Shown piece after piece: positions 56,263 to 64,000 of a DNA stretch of 64,000 nucleotides. The notes beneath the pieces are model-generated. The model did no database searches and was not told where the DNA came from. It was given only the letters and a program-made list of their open reading frames with translations. Source of the DNA: an uncultured Desulfofustis sp. Lineage in GTDB: Bacteria; Desulfobacterota; Desulfobulbia; Desulfobulbales; Desulfocapsaceae. Each line of letters begins with the position of its first letter. Positions within the stretch are counted from its first letter, which is position 1. A program made the position numbers and the translations under genes. The stretch is from the NCBI GenBank assembly GCA_905479735.1, contig CAJQNS010000010.1:1-64000 (forward strand), given 5' to 3'.

Positions 56263-57294
56263 ATGGAAAAAAAACGATACATACAGAGCCTTGAAGAAGG
56301 TCAACAAGTAGATGATCTGTTTATGGTGAAATCGGTGCGTCTGGCCGAAACACGTGCGGGTAAACCGTATCTGTCGCTGGTTTTTGCAGACAAGAGCGGC
56401 GAGATCGGTGGTCCGGTCTGGGACAACGCCGAAACACTTGAAAAAATTTGCGCACCGGGCGGGGTCGTTCGAGTCCGCGGTGCGGTCCAGAGCTACCGCG
56501 ACAGGTTGCAGTTGAAAGTGGACCACCTCGAAACCGCGGAGCAGCAGTCACTCGAGATGAGTGATTTCCTGGCCGCCAGCAGCAGAAATCCGGCCTCGAT
56601 GGAATCGGAGCTTGATCGGCGCCTAAACGACATAGCGGACCCCTTCCTCAGAAAGCTGCTGGACAGGATCTTTAATGAAACAGAAGTGGGCGCTCGTTTT
56701 CAGCACGCTCCTGCAGCCAAAGGGATTCATCACGCCTACCGGGGAGGACTGCTCGAGCATTCGCTGTCCATGGCCGGGGTGGCTTCGTTGCTGGCCGATC
56801 ATTATCGCGGTATTGACAAGGATCTGGTGATTGCCGGCGCCCTTCTGCATGATATCGGTAAAACAGTGGAGCTCCAAAACGAGGTCGGCGTCATTGATTA
56901 TACCGATGTCGGCAGGCTCAAGGGGCACGTGGTGATCGGCAGCGAATTCATCGCCAGAACTGCAGAAGAGATAGACGGCTTTCCCAAGCCATTGCTGACC
57001 CACCTCCAGCACTTGGTGTTGAGCCACCACGGTAAGCAGGAGTTTGGGTCGCCGGTGGTGCCAATGACCGCCGAAGCGCTGCTGTTGAGTTTCATCGATG
57101 ACATGGACGCCAAGATGAGTCTAATCGATCAATTAAGCAGCAAGTTAAAATCGGAGGAACCGGCCTGGAGCGACTATCAAAGGAGCCTGGAACGATATCT
57201 GCTGCTCAAACCGTCAGCAAAGGCCCAGGAGTCCAATGAAGCCCAGTCGGAGGACAGCGGGCTGGGCTTAACCCGACAACACACTCTTTTCTAA
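56263..57294 (+). CDS. yhaM: 3'-5' exoribonuclease YhaM-like (OB + HD domains)
   Basis: A 343-residue protein with an N-terminal OB-fold (residues about 15-95, nucleic-acid binding) and a C-terminal HD phosphohydrolase domain with YRGGLLEHSLSM, ALLHDIGK and the downstream SHHGKQEFGSP. This matches the YhaM family, first described as an RNA 3'-5' exonuclease in Bacillus. The start is close to the DUF2452 stop (35 bases), and holB begins two bases after its stop, so it is co-transcribed with replication and RNA-related genes. Confidence 0.9.
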   Translation: MEKKRYIQSLEEGQQVDDLFMVKSVRLAETRAGKPYLSLVFADKSGEIGGPVWDNAETLEKICAPGGVVRVRGAVQSYRDRLQLKVDHLETAEQQSLEMSDFLAASSRNPASMESELDRRLNDIADPFLRKLLDRIFNETEVGARFQHAPAAKGIHHAYRGGLLEHSLSMAGVASLLADHYRGIDKDLVIAGALLHDIGKTVELQNEVGVIDYTDVGRLKGHVVIGSEFIARTAEEIDGFPKPLLTHLQHLVLSHHGKQEFGSPVVPMTAEALLLSFIDDMDAKMSLIDQLSSKLKSEEPAWSDYQRSLERYLLLKPSAKAQESNEAQSEDSGLGLTRQHTLF

Positions 57295-57296
57295 TC

Positions 57297-58235
57297 ATGC
57301 GAGACAATCTCTCCTTTGTTTCTCTGGCCGGTCAGGAGAAGGTCAAAGCGGTGCTCAGCCGCAGCTTGGCCTCCGGCAGGATTCCGCACGCTTACCTGTT
57401 TCGCGGGCCGGACGGGGTCGGTAAAAAACTGACCGCTCTGCTGACAGCCGCCCGGCTGAACTGTCTTACCCCGGAGGGCGGCAGTGGCTGCGGCGCTTGT
57501 TCGTCCTGCAAAAAGCTTGTTTCCGGAAACCACCCAGACGTCGTCGTCGTCTCTCCGGAGAACGGTACCATCAAAATAGATCGGATAAGGGAATTGTGCC
57601 GCTCGCTCTCTTACCCTCCCTACGAGTCTGAAATGCGGATAGTGATCATCGAGGACGTTCACACGATGACCCCGCAGGCGGCCAACAGCCTGCTCAAGAC
57701 GCTGGAGGAACCACCCGAGAGAAACCTCCTGATTCTTACCGCAGAGTCGAGCAGGGAGTTGCTGCCGACCATCGTGTCGCGCTGTCAGGCCGTGACATTC
57801 TATGGGCTGCCGGTTGAAGATTGCCGCCGCGTGATTGAGCATAATCAGCCGGAAATCGGTTATGCAGAAGCCCGGCTGCTGGCCGAAATGGCCGGAGGCA
57901 GTCCTGGCACTGCGCTGGTTTTGCAGCAAAAAGAACTGGTAGGACACTACCGTTCGATCGTCGCCTTGCTGGAATCCGACTTATCCGCCGACCAGGACGC
58001 GATAACACCGGTACTGGAAACCGCTGCTCGACTGGCAGCGCTGAAAGAGGATATGCCCCTGGTACTGGGGCTGCTGAGGATCTGGGCGAGAGATCAGTTG
58101 GCGGCAGCGGAGCAGGGAGCGGATTTTGAGAGCCAGAAACTGAAGCTTTTGGCGTTGGACAGAGCTCAGCGGCAACTGGACAGAAACTGCAACCGGACAC
58201 TGGTCTCCGAGGTCCTCCTTTTTAATTTACAATAA
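57297..58235 (+). CDS. holB: DNA polymerase III subunit delta'
   Basis: Clamp-loader subunit, 312 residues. The AAA+ N-terminal region has a P-loop-like RGPDGVGKK (39-47), a zinc-binding four-cysteine cluster (CLTPEGGSGCGACSSCKK), the IEDVHTMTPQAANSLLKTLEEPPE segment and the SRC motif (IVSRCQA). Delta' normally lacks ATPase activity, and the loop here ends in KKL rather than GKT, in line with that. It starts two bases after yhaM. Confidence 0.93.
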   Translation: MRDNLSFVSLAGQEKVKAVLSRSLASGRIPHAYLFRGPDGVGKKLTALLTAARLNCLTPEGGSGCGACSSCKKLVSGNHPDVVVVSPENGTIKIDRIRELCRSLSYPPYESEMRIVIIEDVHTMTPQAANSLLKTLEEPPERNLLILTAESSRELLPTIVSRCQAVTFYGLPVEDCRRVIEHNQPEIGYAEARLLAEMAGGSPGTALVLQQKELVGHYRSIVALLESDLSADQDAITPVLETAARLAALKEDMPLVLGLLRIWARDQLAAAEQGADFESQKLKLLALDRAQRQLDRNCNRTLVSEVLLFNLQ

Positions 58236-58301
58236 CCAGTGGCTGAAGTACCATAAACAGTTTGGTCTGCATCGAATTGGACAGGATTGGCTGATATAAA
58301 T

Positions 58302-59231
58302 ATGAGTGAGCAGAACGCAGAACAGAATAGTAAGCCTGAAGAAACCAAGTTTCATTATTACCGAATGCGGTTTCGTCACGACGGCCAGGAATTTACGGCC
58401 CTGGCGAAGATGCCGAACCTGCGGCGTGAGGAGATGGTCATGGTCAAGACCGACCATGGTCTCGAACCTGCTGTCGTTTATGGCTTTGCACCAGCCAACC
58501 CTCAACCTGACGTGGACCGCAGGGCAAGTTTTGAGATATCAAGGCGGCCCACATCAGACGAAGAGATTCGTTATAAAAAGCTCGCTGCTCATGAAGACTC
58601 TGCTTTTGAGATCTGTCAGAAACTCATCGACAAGCATGAGTTGATCATGCGACTGATCAAGGTGGAAAAATTTTTCAACGGCAGTAAGATGATCTTCTAT
58701 TTCACCGCCGATTCCAGAGTTGACTTCAGAGCCCTGGTCAAGGATCTGGTCCAGGAGTTCCGTACCCGGGTAGAGATGCGCCAGGTGGGAGTCCGACATG
58801 AGACCAAAATGATTGGCGGAATAGGGGTCTGCGGCAGAGAACTGTGTTGCTCATCATTTATGAAAAAGTTCGATTCTGTGTCAATCAAGATGGCCAAAGA
58901 ACAGGACCTGCCGCTCAACCCGACCAAAATTTCAGGAGTCTGCAATCGTTTGCTCTGTTGTCTGACTTACGAATATGACAACTACAAGACCCAACGCAGA
59001 AAAATGCCCCGAGTCGGCCGCCGATTGAAGATAGAGGGGGAAATCTTCCGGGTGAAACGACAGATCCCTCTGCAGCAGGCGATTGTCGTCAGTGGCAGTG
59101 ATGGGGAGGAGAAGCTGCTTGTCGAACCTGATTGGACGGCGGCGGAAATTCTCAAAGCGGAAAAGGCACCAAGGAAAAGCGATAAAAAGGGTGCTGGCGA
59201 GAGCTCAGATAAGCCCGAGAAAAAGGCTTGA
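58302..59231 (+). CDS. ricT: PSP1-domain protein (RicT/YaaT type)
   Basis: A 309-residue PSP1-domain protein. The family signature is complete: CGRELCCSSFM and SGVCNRLLCCLTYEYDNY, giving a set of cysteines that ligate an iron-sulfur cluster in Bacillus RicT. There, RicT acts with RicA and RicF to modulate RNase Y. Gram-negative members usually stand next to holB and metG, as here. The charged Lys/Glu tail is probably disordered. ATG at 58302 is chosen; TTG at 58287 is in frame. It lies 66 bases after holB and 6 bases before metG. Confidence 0.92.
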   Translation: MSEQNAEQNSKPEETKFHYYRMRFRHDGQEFTALAKMPNLRREEMVMVKTDHGLEPAVVYGFAPANPQPDVDRRASFEISRRPTSDEEIRYKKLAAHEDSAFEICQKLIDKHELIMRLIKVEKFFNGSKMIFYFTADSRVDFRALVKDLVQEFRTRVEMRQVGVRHETKMIGGIGVCGRELCCSSFMKKFDSVSIKMAKEQDLPLNPTKISGVCNRLLCCLTYEYDNYKTQRRKMPRVGRRLKIEGEIFRVKRQIPLQQAIVVSGSDGEEKLLVEPDWTAAEILKAEKAPRKSDKKGAGESSDKPEKKA

Positions 59232-59237
59232 TCAATC

Positions 59238-61184
59238 ATGAGTAAGAAAACTACCTATATCACCACACCGATTTATTATGTAAACGCCCAGCCCCATCTG
59301 GGACACGCCTACTCGACTGTGGTTGCCGACACCTACAGCAGGTTCTGCAAACTTCGAGGCGACGACGTCAGGTTTCAGACCGGAACCGATGAACACGGTG
59401 ATAAAATAGTTGAGGCCGCCGCCAAAGAAGATGTTGAGCCGCACCAATATGTGGACAGGATCTCGGCCATGTTCAGGGATACCTGGCCACCGCTCGATAT
59501 CGATTACGATCGTTTTATCAGGACCACCGATGAAGATCATGTGGCGGTGGTCAAGCATATCCTGCAGACCGTTTACGAAGGCGGCGACATCTATTTCGAT
59601 GAGTACAGCGGCCTCTACTGCACGGGCTGTGAAAGGTTTCTGATCGAGCGTGAGCTGGTTGACGGCAAATGTCCTGATCACCTGGTAGAACCCAAAGAGA
59701 TCACTGAACAAAACTATTTTTTCAGGATGTCCAGGTACCAGGAACAGCTCATCGAGCACATCAAAAACAATCCGCAATTCGTCAGCCCCGAACGCTACCG
59801 TAACGAAGTGCTTTCATTTCTGAGTGATCCCCTCGAAGACCTCTGTATTTCCCGGCCGACGAGCAGGCTGAATTGGGGTATCAGGCTGCCTTTCGATGAC
59901 AATTATGTGACCTATGTCTGGTTTGATGCGTTGATAAACTACCTGACCGGTATCGGCTATCCGAAAGGCGGCAAGTTTGAGCATTACTGGGCGGGTGCCG
60001 AGCATCTCATCGCCAAGGATATTCTCAAGCCGCATGCCATTTATTGGCCCACCATGCTGATGGCGGCCGGGGTGCCGCTCTACCAGAAGCTTCACGTACA
60101 CGGTTACTGGAACGTTGACGAGACCAAAATGTCCAAGAGTTTAGGTAATGTGATCAGACCATCCCAACTGGTTGAGGATTACGGGGTGGACACCTTTCGC
60201 TATTTCAGTCTGCGAGAGATGTCTTTCGGGCTCGATGCCTCGTTCAACAGCACCGCTGTAATTGCCAGAAACAACGCCGATCTGGCCAACGATCTCGGCA
60301 ATCTGTTCAGCAGGTCGGTGTCGATGATCGATAAATATTGTGAGCTGGTCCTGCCCAAACCTGACAGTGCTGAGGCTGATGATCATCTTCAAAAAGCATC
60401 TGAGGAAATGATCAGTGCCTATATCGTCCATATGGGTGATTTTAAGTTCCATCTCGGGCTGCAGGCGGTCTGGGAATTTGTCGGAGCCGCAAACCGCTAC
60501 ATCGTCCAAAATGAGCCGTGGTCCTTGGCCAAGGATGAAACTATGAAGCCCCGGCTGCACACCGTACTCTACAACCTGGGCGAGAGTCTGCGGCTGCTTG
60601 CTCTGCTGCTCAAGCCGGTGATGCCACAGACGGCGGAGAAAATGATGAGCGGCTTGGGTATCGATCCTGCCAGCAAAATAATGCAGACTCTGGAACAGGG
60701 AGGAGCCTGGGGATTGTCCATTCCCGGGACCAGAATGAGCAGGGTTGCAAATCTCTTTCCACGGATCGACACTAAAAAACAGTCGGATGACAGAAAAGAA
60801 CGTCCCAAGAAAGCGAAAAAAGGTGATAACAGCGCTAAAAAAGCGGAGTCGCAGATCAGTTTCGAGCAGTTCAAGGACATCGATCTAAGGGTAGCAAAGA
60901 TCATTTCTGCCGAACGGGTAGAGAAATCGAACAAACTTCTAAAACTCACCGTGCTGGCACCGGAGGAGAGGACCATCGTTTCGGGTATTGCTGGAAGTCA
61001 CAGGCCTGAAGATCTGGTGGGCGAAAAGGTGATTATCGTAGCCAATCTGAAACCGGCCAAACTCATGGGAATCCTCTCTGAAGGGATGGTACTCACGGCT
61101 GAATTCAAGGATGGTGACACCAATGAACGTCTCTCCTTGGCCACGGTGGCCGCAGCGGTTGAGCCGGGAACGAAAATAGCCTAA
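59238..61184 (+). CDS. metG: Methionyl-tRNA synthetase
   Basis: Class-I aminoacyl-tRNA synthetase, 648 residues. The HIGH-type motif is QPHLGH (about 17-22), a zinc knuckle follows (CTGC...GKCPDH), the KMSKS motif is DETKMSKSLGN and the anticodon-binding helical domain is intact. A Lys-rich linker (KKAKKGDN) leads to a C-terminal EMAP-like tRNA-binding domain (FKDIDLRVAKIISAERV). One Zn ligand appears to be His instead of Cys (CPDH), a change seen in some families. Confidence 0.97.
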   Translation: MSKKTTYITTPIYYVNAQPHLGHAYSTVVADTYSRFCKLRGDDVRFQTGTDEHGDKIVEAAAKEDVEPHQYVDRISAMFRDTWPPLDIDYDRFIRTTDEDHVAVVKHILQTVYEGGDIYFDEYSGLYCTGCERFLIERELVDGKCPDHLVEPKEITEQNYFFRMSRYQEQLIEHIKNNPQFVSPERYRNEVLSFLSDPLEDLCISRPTSRLNWGIRLPFDDNYVTYVWFDALINYLTGIGYPKGGKFEHYWAGAEHLIAKDILKPHAIYWPTMLMAAGVPLYQKLHVHGYWNVDETKMSKSLGNVIRPSQLVEDYGVDTFRYFSLREMSFGLDASFNSTAVIARNNADLANDLGNLFSRSVSMIDKYCELVLPKPDSAEADDHLQKASEEMISAYIVHMGDFKFHLGLQAVWEFVGAANRYIVQNEPWSLAKDETMKPRLHTVLYNLGESLRLLALLLKPVMPQTAEKMMSGLGIDPASKIMQTLEQGGAWGLSIPGTRMSRVANLFPRIDTKKQSDDRKERPKKAKKGDNSAKKAESQISFEQFKDIDLRVAKIISAERVEKSNKLLKLTVLAPEERTIVSGIAGSHRPEDLVGEKVIIVANLKPAKLMGILSEGMVLTAEFKDGDTNERLSLATVAAAVEPGTKIA

Positions 61185-61199
61185 CGCGATGGGGTTTCT

Positions 61200-61499
61200 A
61201 TGTTTGTAGCTTCCAACTTTCTAATGGCCGTAGCCTCCATTCTCGATTTTCTGCTGACCGCCTACATGTGGGTTATTATTGGACGGGCGGTGATTTCCTG
61301 GGTGAACGCCGACCCTTACAATCCGATTGTACGCTTTCTCTATGAGATAACCGAACCGCTGCTGGGCAGGATCAGAAGGTATCTACCGGTGAGCATGGGA
61401 TCAATGGATTTCTCCCCGGTTATTCTGATTGTTATTATTATGTTTCTCCAGAGCTTTCTTGTTCCGACCATAAAGCAGATGGCCCATGGCATGGGTTGA
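61200..61499 (+). CDS. yggT: YggT-family membrane protein
   Basis: A 99-residue YggT/Ycf19 protein with two hydrophobic hairpin regions and the conserved NPIVRFLYEITEPLLGRIRRYLP between them. Related to cell division or envelope function in other bacteria. Found here between metG and divIVA, the same order as in many Gram-positive ylm/divIVA clusters. Confidence 0.92.
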   Translation: MFVASNFLMAVASILDFLLTAYMWVIIGRAVISWVNADPYNPIVRFLYEITEPLLGRIRRYLPVSMGSMDFSPVILIVIIMFLQSFLVPTIKQMAHGMG

Positions 61500-61536
61500 T
61501 ATAAACAATGACGCCTGACCAGCGTGGAGTTCCGAA

Positions 61537-62478
61537 ATGGCTTTGACTCCCGAGGAAATTACCCAGAAATCCTTCACCACCCGGTTCAGGGGGATTGACC
61601 CTGAAGAGGTAACGGAATTTCTTAAACTTGCGGCTGCGCAGATGGCTGAACTGCAGGAGCGGCTCAGGCAGCAGAGCAAAAAGATTGGCGAGCAGGACAA
61701 GGAACTGGAACTGGCTGCCGATGACAAGAAATCGTTCGAAGATGTGCTCGATGTCTTCAAGAAGAAAATTGAAACGCTCACCGAAGAACTCGGTGAAACC
61801 AAACAGCGTGATGAGAAGCGGGCGGAAGAGTTTGAGCGGCTCAGACAAATGGTTGAAGGACTGCAGCAGGAACGGGACAGCCTGAAATCCGAGCTCAGCC
61901 GTGCTCAGGTCGCGCTGTCTGAAGCCGAGAGTAAATCGAGAATGTCCCAGGCCGCCGTTGAGGGGCTGCGCAACAAGATCGTGGTGATCGAGGCCGAAAA
62001 GTCAGAACTGCTGGCTGAAACAGAGCAGTTGCAGAGGACGATCGCAGAGACCCGGCACCACTCCGATGAGTTCATGGAAGAAAGCAGACGGCAGGCGGAA
62101 CAGGTCACAGACGCCGCTAGAGAGGAAATAGCACAGCTGCGAGAACGGGCATCGGAGGAGTTGAAAGGGCTCAGAGAGGATATCGAAAATCTCAGTTTGC
62201 AGCGCCGACAGCTGCAGACTGATCTGCGGGAACTTCTCCATGCGCACCTGGACAGGCTCAGCGAATTTTCTACCGGTACTGCCGGTCCCAGCAGGTCTGA
62301 ATACGACGATCTGTTCCAGAAAATCGATTTCACCGAACTGTCCGAGTTCGAAGAAAATCAGGCGCCCGGTGAGACGCTTTTAAGCCCTCCAGGAGATGAA
62401 GCGCATCCCGAGGAGAGTGAAGAGATCCTGCGATCCAAACTGAAAGACGGCGGTATTGCCTATCTAAGCGACGAATAG
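61537..62478 (+). CDS. DivIVA-domain protein
   Basis: A 313-residue coiled-coil protein. The N-terminal DivIVA domain is clear (LTPEEITQKSFTTRFRGIDPEEVTEFLKLAA), including the membrane-tip region. About 200 residues of heptad-repeat coiled coil follow, then an acidic C-terminus. DivIVA homologues mark curved membranes and guide septum or polar growth proteins. A Gram-negative copy is less common but known. It is between yggT and yggU. Confidence 0.9.
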   Translation: MALTPEEITQKSFTTRFRGIDPEEVTEFLKLAAAQMAELQERLRQQSKKIGEQDKELELAADDKKSFEDVLDVFKKKIETLTEELGETKQRDEKRAEEFERLRQMVEGLQQERDSLKSELSRAQVALSEAESKSRMSQAAVEGLRNKIVVIEAEKSELLAETEQLQRTIAETRHHSDEFMEESRRQAEQVTDAAREEIAQLRERASEELKGLREDIENLSLQRRQLQTDLRELLHAHLDRLSEFSTGTAGPSRSEYDDLFQKIDFTELSEFEENQAPGETLLSPPGDEAHPEESEEILRSKLKDGGIAYLSDE

Positions 62479-62480
62479 AG

Positions 62481-62789
62481 GTGCACCCTATCGGCAGGTC
62501 AAAGCATGGCTATCCGACTCTGGATGTGTATGTCCAACCGCGTTCTTCAAGGAACAGATGCTGCGGACAGCATGAAAACTGCTTGAAACTTATGGTAACT
62601 GCGCCGCCGGTCGACGGCAAGGCCAACAAGGCGGTAAAGGCCTACCTGGCTGAGCTGTTCAAGGTGAAATGCAACACCATCGTTCTGGCAGCCGGTGAGC
62701 ATGCCAGACGAAAGACATTCTATTTCAAATCATTATCAGAAGAATCACTGGCCGATCGGCTGCATTCTCTTCTCCAAAAATCATGCTGA
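62481..62789 (+). CDS. YggU/DUF167-family protein
   Basis: A 102-residue YggU protein: VYVQPRSSRNR, then LKLMVTAPPVDGKANKAVKAYLAELF and the C-terminal GEHARRKTF. Function is unknown. The GTG at 62481 begins three bases after the divIVA stop. The next gene starts 34 bases after its stop. Confidence 0.9.
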   Translation: MHPIGRSKHGYPTLDVYVQPRSSRNRCCGQHENCLKLMVTAPPVDGKANKAVKAYLAELFKVKCNTIVLAAGEHARRKTFYFKSLSEESLADRLHSLLQKSC

Positions 62790-62823
62790 CTTCTCTGACG
62801 GACATAGACAGGAGCCGGGCCCT

Positions 62824-63552
62824 ATGAAGAAGCGGGACACCTCAAAGACCCGGCGTTTTGTTATCGGCAACTGGAAATGTACTAAGTCCATTGCTGAAGC
62901 ACGTTCCTGGATCGACACCTTCAGGCGGGGTTATGTACCGGTTGAGGATGTGGAGGTGGTGATAGCACCTCCTCTGATAGTCCTGGCCAAGCTCGCCGAT
63001 ATTCTTGAAGAAGCAGCCCTGGAGCAGTTCTCGCTGGCAGCCCAGGATGTCTCACCTTTCCCTCTGGGAAGCTACACCGGGGCAACTGCGGCTGACATGC
63101 TGAAAGGGATCTGCCGCTATGCCATCGTCGGCCACTCCGAGCGCAGGCGATATTTTCATGAGACAGCCCAGGATGCGGTCAACAAGGTAAGCGAGGCGGC
63201 CGACGCCTCCATAGCCCCCATTATCTGTGTCGATGAAAAAAAGGCGATGTCCCAGCTCACTGCCTTGAGAGATATAGATTGCGACAACATGATCATCGGC
63301 TACACACCAGTCGATGCCGCGAGTTATCGGGAACCCCAGAATCCTGAAAAAATAGCAGAAATCGCCTCCTTTATCTCCCAGGTCTATCCGACACGTCCGA
63401 TTATCTATGGCGGCAGCGTCGGTACCAGGAATTACCATCATTACCTCTCCATCGAAGGGGTTTCCGGATTGTTTCTGGGCGCTGCCAGTCTGCAAGCCGA
63501 ATCATTTTTAGAAATAGTCCGGGCCTTTCAGGAGAAAGCGCCGGTCGCCTGA
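62824..63552 (+). CDS. Triosephosphate-isomerase-like protein lacking the catalytic Glu
   Basis: A 242-residue TIM barrel with the N-terminal motif FVIGNWKCTKS (Lys18), the His-loop IVGHSERRRYF (His104) and the C-terminal phosphate loop IIYGGSV with GLFLGAASLQAESFL. Loop 6, which carries the catalytic base in all classical isomerases as Y-E-P-V-W-A-I-G-T-G, reads YTPVDAASYRE here, so the Glu is Thr161 and the lid is rewritten. The protein should not isomerise triose phosphates in the normal way. AGGAG precedes the ATG. An open frame reaches 62695 but would overlap yggU. It is followed by dnaG, 15 bases away. Confidence 0.88.
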   Translation: MKKRDTSKTRRFVIGNWKCTKSIAEARSWIDTFRRGYVPVEDVEVVIAPPLIVLAKLADILEEAALEQFSLAAQDVSPFPLGSYTGATAADMLKGICRYAIVGHSERRRYFHETAQDAVNKVSEAADASIAPIICVDEKKAMSQLTALRDIDCDNMIIGYTPVDAASYREPQNPEKIAEIASFISQVYPTRPIIYGGSVGTRNYHHYLSIEGVSGLFLGAASLQAESFLEIVRAFQEKAPVA

Positions 63553-63567
63553 GCCACGAGCCTTATA

Positions 63568-64000
63568 ATGCGCAATACCGATTCATGGGAAGAGGCCAAA
63601 AACCTCGTAAAAGAGCGGGCGGACATCGTTGAGATCGTCCGTGAGCACGTTGATCTCAAACGCAGTGGTTTCCGGTTCCTGGGCTCCTGTCCGTTTCATC
63701 AGGAAAAAACCCCTTCATTCACCGTACATCCGGATCAGCAGTTCTACCACTGTTTTGGCTGCAAGGCGTCGGGAGATGTGTTTTCGTTTATGATGGAATA
63801 CCACCAGATGGATTTTCCCGAGGCGCTGAAGAGTCTGGCCCAGCGGTATCAGGTAGACCTGCCGGAGAAAAAACGTTCAGCGGTCGAGATCGAACAGGAA
63901 AAACGGCGCCAGAAAATGTATGGTTTGAACAGCAAGGCGGCGGAGCTCTTCCATGACTACCTGATGAACCATAAGGGGGCTGCAGCGGCCCGCGAATACC
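63568..64000 (+). CDS. dnaG: DNA primase, 3'-truncated by window edge
   Basis: N-terminal part of DnaG. The CHC2 zinc-binding domain is complete: CPFH (Cys41, His44) and CFGC (Cys62, Cys65), with the intervening EKTPSFTVHPDQQFYH and the following ASGDVFSFMMEY. The frame stays open to base 64000. It ends the visible operon. Confidence 0.97.
   Translation, partial: MRNTDSWEEAKNLVKERADIVEIVREHVDLKRSGFRFLGSCPFHQEKTPSFTVHPDQQFYHCFGCKASGDVFSFMMEYHQMDFPEALKSLAQRYQVDLPEKKRSAVEIEQEKRRQKMYGLNSKAAELFHDYLMNHKGAAAAREY

Overview
The window looks like core chromosome of a Gram-negative, propionate-metabolising member of the Desulfobacterota, most likely in or near the Desulfobulbales. The evidence is a methylmalonyl-CoA/transcarboxylase gene set with no biotin carboxylase, a BamA and lipoprotein outer-membrane machinery, and a replication/RNA-decay/division operon that also carries RicT-, YhaM- and DivIVA-type genes. 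The taxonomic assignment is inference from gene content. I see no CRISPR array, rRNA, tRNA, insertion sequence or prophage. Genes are dense, and both window ends cut through genes (lipA on the left, dnaG on the right).

Layout. 1-8.4 kb: the 3' part of lipA, a DUF808 membrane protein, a MutY-like glycosylase without iron-sulfur cysteines, a histidine-rich membrane protein, and a loose group of sugar-acid genes (FGGY kinase, GhrB-type and LtnD-type dehydrogenases) around a MscS channel. 8.7-23.9 kb, all on the minus strand: a propionate-oxidation block. It runs prpE, then sucC - GlpQ-like protein - sucD, then mmdA - ABM protein - 69-residue protein - carboxyltransferase/biotin subunit - tetR - mce - mcm - meaB - PagL-like gene. 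Together these would activate propionate, carboxylate it to methylmalonyl-CoA using the carboxyl group of oxaloacetate, epimerise and rearrange it to succinyl-CoA, and recover ATP or GTP at succinyl-CoA synthetase. A 14-base element is shared by the leaders of prpE and mmdA, and a 14-base palindrome lies between tetR and mce.

23.9-43.4 kb: housekeeping genes (yrfG, mfd, bamA, comF, dnaA, hemG, a phosphoesterase, htpG, a BamE-like lipoprotein, pcm, a YqaA protein), then a trypsin-like protease with a coiled coil between catalytic His and Asp, yaaA, a cNMP-binding/PilZ protein and an OsmC protein. 43.4-55.7 kb: lrp-putA behind a perfect sigma70 promoter that overlaps an Lrp-like operator, two glycosyltransferases, a PAP2 phosphatase, a frameshifted YkgJ gene, an RluA synthase, the PFL/ACT pair and an MTA/SAH-deaminase-type amidohydrolase. 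55.8-64 kb, plus strand: one long probable operon, DUF2452 - yhaM - holB - ricT - metG - yggT - divIVA - yggU - TIM-like - dnaG.

The observations most worth a second look are two enzyme-fold proteins that keep operon position and overall sequence but lack catalytic residues. One is the exported GlpQ-like protein wedged between sucC and sucD. The other is the triosephosphate-isomerase-like protein before dnaG, which lacks the catalytic glutamate and the normal loop 6. Next come the shared propionate control element, the cluster-less MutY-like protein and the coiled-coil protease.
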